Positions 20,587 to 22,384 of a DNA stretch of 22,384 nucleotides are shown here, piece after piece; the first letter of the stretch is position 1; the number at the start of each line of letters is the position of its first letter. The notes under the pieces were generated by a model that was not told the DNA's origin, made no database searches, and was given only the letters and a program-made list of their open reading frames with translations. Source of the stretch: a virus. The translations under genes were made by a program, and so were the position numbers. The stretch spans positions 1 to 22,384 of the IMG/VR virus record IMGVR_UViG_3300040809_000279; one strand, given 5' to 3'.

Positions 20587-21276
20587 ATGACAAAAAAACT
20601 ATACAAAAAAATTACCGAACAACTGCAAGCAGACGGCAAAAGATATTGGGCTGGCGATAACATCTCAGACTATGTTGATACCGAAACAAAATATCTTCTT
20701 ATTGACGAAGCATCAGAAGCATTTGAAACTGTACTTGACACACTGCTGATTGATCGACATAACGACCCTAACTCTAAAGGTACAGCAAGACGTCTTGCTA
20801 AAATGTACTTTAATGAGATTATGGCAGGACGTTATGATCCTGCACCAACGGCAACTGCATTCCCTAATGATAGTGGTGATCGCTATGAAGGTATGCTAGT
20901 AGTACGTAGTGAACTAAAGAGTATGTGTTCGCATCATCACCAGCCAGTGGCAGGTGTAGCATACATTGGGATTATTGCAGCAGACAAATTGATTGGCTTA
21001 TCTAAATATACACGTATCGCACAGTGGTGTGCAAGGCGTGGCACACTACAAGAAGAACTTGCAAATGATATTGCACGTGAGATTGCTAAAGCAACTGGTG
21101 CAGAACATTTAGGTGTTTATATCCAAGCAACACACGGTTGTTGTGAGAATCGTGGTATTATGGCACATAGCAGTCTTACACAAACTACTGTGCTAAAGGG
21201 TTCTTTTTACAGCGATCCTGGTACAAAGAAAGAGTTTTTTGACAATATTAAACTTCAACAAGAGTTTAGCTGCTAA
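20587..21276 (+). CDS. folE: GTP cyclohydrolase I (FolE)
   Basis: A 229-residue enzyme converting GTP to dihydroneopterin triphosphate, the first step of both folate and 7-deazaguanine synthesis. Zinc and catalytic residues are visible: C114, H116 and H117 in CSHHHQPV (usual CEHH, here with Ser for Glu), and C185 in THGCCENRG. IGLSKYTRIAQWCARRGTLQ at 127-146 is the conserved substrate-loop region. GGAG lies six bases upstream of the ATG. It overlaps queE by one base, so it most likely serves preQ0 synthesis for DNA modification rather than folate. Confidence 0.94.
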   Translation: MTKKLYKKITEQLQADGKRYWAGDNISDYVDTETKYLLIDEASEAFETVLDTLLIDRHNDPNSKGTARRLAKMYFNEIMAGRYDPAPTATAFPNDSGDRYEGMLVVRSELKSMCSHHHQPVAGVAYIGIIAADKLIGLSKYTRIAQWCARRGTLQEELANDIAREIAKATGAEHLGVYIQATHGCCENRGIMAHSSLTQTTVLKGSFYSDPGTKKEFFDNIKLQQEFSC

Positions 21277-22235
21277 TGGAATCGCCAGTATTTGAAAAAG
21301 GTTATCCTTCTTATGAAGCAGTTAACAGAAAGAGTAGTAATATGAAATTACGTTATTCAGAAGCATTTTACAGTGTGCAAGGCGAAGGCAAATTTGTAGG
21401 GGTACCCAGTGTATTCCTGCGTACTTTTGGTTGCAACTTCCGTTGTATGAACTTTGGTGTAAATACTAAAAAGAATCGCACAGAGTTACATGCAGAAGGA
21501 CAAAGATACAATCAAGAAGTAGCAGATCTAATTGCTAATGATGTTCATAAGACTACAGAAAAGTTTGAAGACTTACCTATTATACACACAGGATGTGATA
21601 CATATGCAAGTATCTATCCTGAGTTTAAACACTTTAATAGACAAGCAACTGTAGACGAAGTAGTTGAACATTTGCTTTCACTCACTCCAAATGGTAAGTG
21701 GGTGCAAGATAATGGACAAGATGTCCATTTGATTATGACAGGCGGTGAACCGTTGTTAGCGTGGCAACGGCTTTACGTAGAGCTATTCGAACATCCACGT
21801 ATGCAGGATTTAAAAAATGTTACATTTGAAACAAATACTACACAAGTGCTCAAAGATGATTTCTACAACTATCTTAGCGATCAAGACAGATTTGAAGTTA
21901 CTTGGTCTTGTTCCCCAAAACTATCAGTTAGCGGAGAACCTTGGGATACTGCTATTAAGCCTGATGTTGCTAGTCAGTATAGCAGTGTGGATGGTAGCAA
22001 TATCTATCTTAAGTTTGTGGTTGCTACTAAAGATGACTTTGCAGAAGTTGAAAAAGCTGTTAATGCGTATCAGAGTGCCGGGGTACAATGTCCGGTATAC
22101 CTTATGCCGCTGGGTGGACGCAGTGAAGAATACGCCCTCAACGTTAAGGATGTGGCGGAAGCGTGTATGGAAAAAGGGTGGCGATTCACGCCCAGACTCC
22201 ACATATCCTTATTCGGAAATGCGTGGGGCACTTGA
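21276..22235 (+). CDS. queE: QueE-like radical SAM 7-carboxy-7-deazaguanine synthase with split Cys motif
   Basis: A 319-residue enzyme expected to convert carboxy-tetrahydropterin to 7-carboxy-7-deazaguanine. The start overlaps the folE stop (TAATG); an internal ATG at 21342 (MKLRYSEAFYSVQGEGKFVG) is a possible alternative. FYSVQGEG (31-38 from the first ATG) is the QueE N-terminal signature, and MTGGEPLL at 154-161 is the SAM-binding GGE motif. In the cluster motif GCNFRCMNF the first two cysteines are C53 and C57, but the third is replaced by F60. HTGCDTYA at 104-111 supplies C107 followed by DT, as in the standard CDT ending. The motif is thus C-x3-C-x49-C. Some phage relatives share such insertions. 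Confidence 0.9.
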   Translation: MESPVFEKGYPSYEAVNRKSSNMKLRYSEAFYSVQGEGKFVGVPSVFLRTFGCNFRCMNFGVNTKKNRTELHAEGQRYNQEVADLIANDVHKTTEKFEDLPIIHTGCDTYASIYPEFKHFNRQATVDEVVEHLLSLTPNGKWVQDNGQDVHLIMTGGEPLLAWQRLYVELFEHPRMQDLKNVTFETNTTQVLKDDFYNYLSDQDRFEVTWSCSPKLSVSGEPWDTAIKPDVASQYSSVDGSNIYLKFVVATKDDFAEVEKAVNAYQSAGVQCPVYLMPLGGRSEEYALNVKDVAEACMEKGWRFTPRLHISLFGNAWGT

Positions 22236-22329
22236 TCAAGTGCAACAAGAAAGACTTAATAGAGCAATGAAAGCCCCAATTAAACAACCTATGAGCCCAG
22301 AAGAAATGAGAAAAAAGGGATTAATATGA
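22219..22329 (+). CDS. 36-residue small protein
   Basis: It overlaps the end of queE by 17 bases. The frame is open far upstream within queE, but that part is a shadow; the ATG at 22219 gives MRGALDQVQQERLNRAMKAP, then KQPMSPEEMRKKGLI. The ribosome site is weak (CGGA). It is followed by another gene with an ATGA overlap, supporting a real coupled small gene. The function is unknown. Confidence 0.5.
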   Translation: MRGALDQVQQERLNRAMKAPIKQPMSPEEMRKKGLI

Positions 22330-22384
22330 AAAAGTTTTTAAAAGATATAACAGGTATTACAAAGAAAGAAAAAGAACTAGAAGA
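22326..22384 (+). CDS. start of an unidentified gene, 3' partial
   Basis: An ATG overlapping the previous stop (ATGA) opens a frame that runs off the right edge, reading MKKFLKDITGITKKEKELE. The short amphipathic start of the form MKKFLKDITGI is seen in several small phage proteins. Too little is present for a function. Confidence 0.5.
   Translation, partial: MKKFLKDITGITKKEKELE

Noticed and set aside
21817-22218. Long plus-strand open frame running through queE in another reading frame
   Set aside because: The upstream portion overlaps the conserved QueE sequence and reads as a Leu/Met/Ser shadow. Only the last 36 codons from the ATG at 22219 are kept as a possible gene.
1-22384. CRISPR arrays, tRNA genes, insertion sequences and integrase
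   Set aside because: No regularly spaced repeats, cloverleaf sequence, transposase motifs or attachment-like repeats were seen on reading both strands. A tRNA search program would settle the tRNA question.

Overview
The window is AT-rich and gene-dense, and every credible gene lies on the + strand. Genes are joined end to end, mostly with stop/start overlaps of the ATGA, GTGA or TAATG kind. The content identifies a T4-like (tailed, contractile-tail lineage) bacteriophage of marine type. It has a full-length family B DNA polymerase of gp43 type with a clamp-binding tail, a gp45-type sliding clamp, a DsbA-like late-transcription protein, and many small proteins of the kind seen in cyanophage and pelagiphage T4-like genomes. 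The host cannot be read from the sequence. No tRNA, CRISPR, insertion sequence or integrase was seen. No stretch longer than 300 bases lacks a gene.

Left part (1-7273): this begins inside a ClpA/ClpB-type AAA+ unfoldase that keeps a ClpP-docking IGF tripeptide. Then come a conserved unknown protein, a small beta-rich probable virion protein and a run of small modular proteins. Two of these start with a peptide resembling the T4 capsid-targeting sequence, with an (L/I)xE cleavage site at the same place. Several end in short, basic, often Cys-containing modules. Three NATAAATA late-promoter boxes occur here and no consensus sigma70 promoter, so I read this part as late, virion-related genes.

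Right part (7274-22384): this starts with a perfect sigma70 promoter next to a 17-nt palindrome. It carries replication genes (DsbA-like, gp43, gp45), a nucleotide-sugar cassette (HxGH cytidylyltransferase, eukaryotic-type phosphomannomutase, NAD-dependent epimerase) and a DpdA/TGT-like base-exchange enzyme. After these come a 2-oxoglutarate/Fe(II) oxygenase, a GT-B glycosyltransferase, a cupin, a phosphoribosyltransferase and a HIT protein, then FolE and QueE. Six TTGACA-17-TATAAT-type promoters (four perfect, two 11/12) lie in this part, several of them inside upstream genes.

How it fits together: FolE and QueE are two steps of 7-deazaguanine (preQ0) synthesis, and DpdA-type enzymes put 7-deazaguanines into DNA. 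The phage therefore probably replaces some guanines of its DNA as an anti-restriction measure. QueD and QueC are not in the window. The QueE is unusual: its Fe-S cysteine motif is split by a 49-residue insertion. The most novel hypotheses are the possible capsid-packaged nucleotidyltransferase (3557-4297) with its set of shared C-terminal modules, and the link between the sugar cassette, glycosyltransferase and oxygenase and either DNA or virion decoration.
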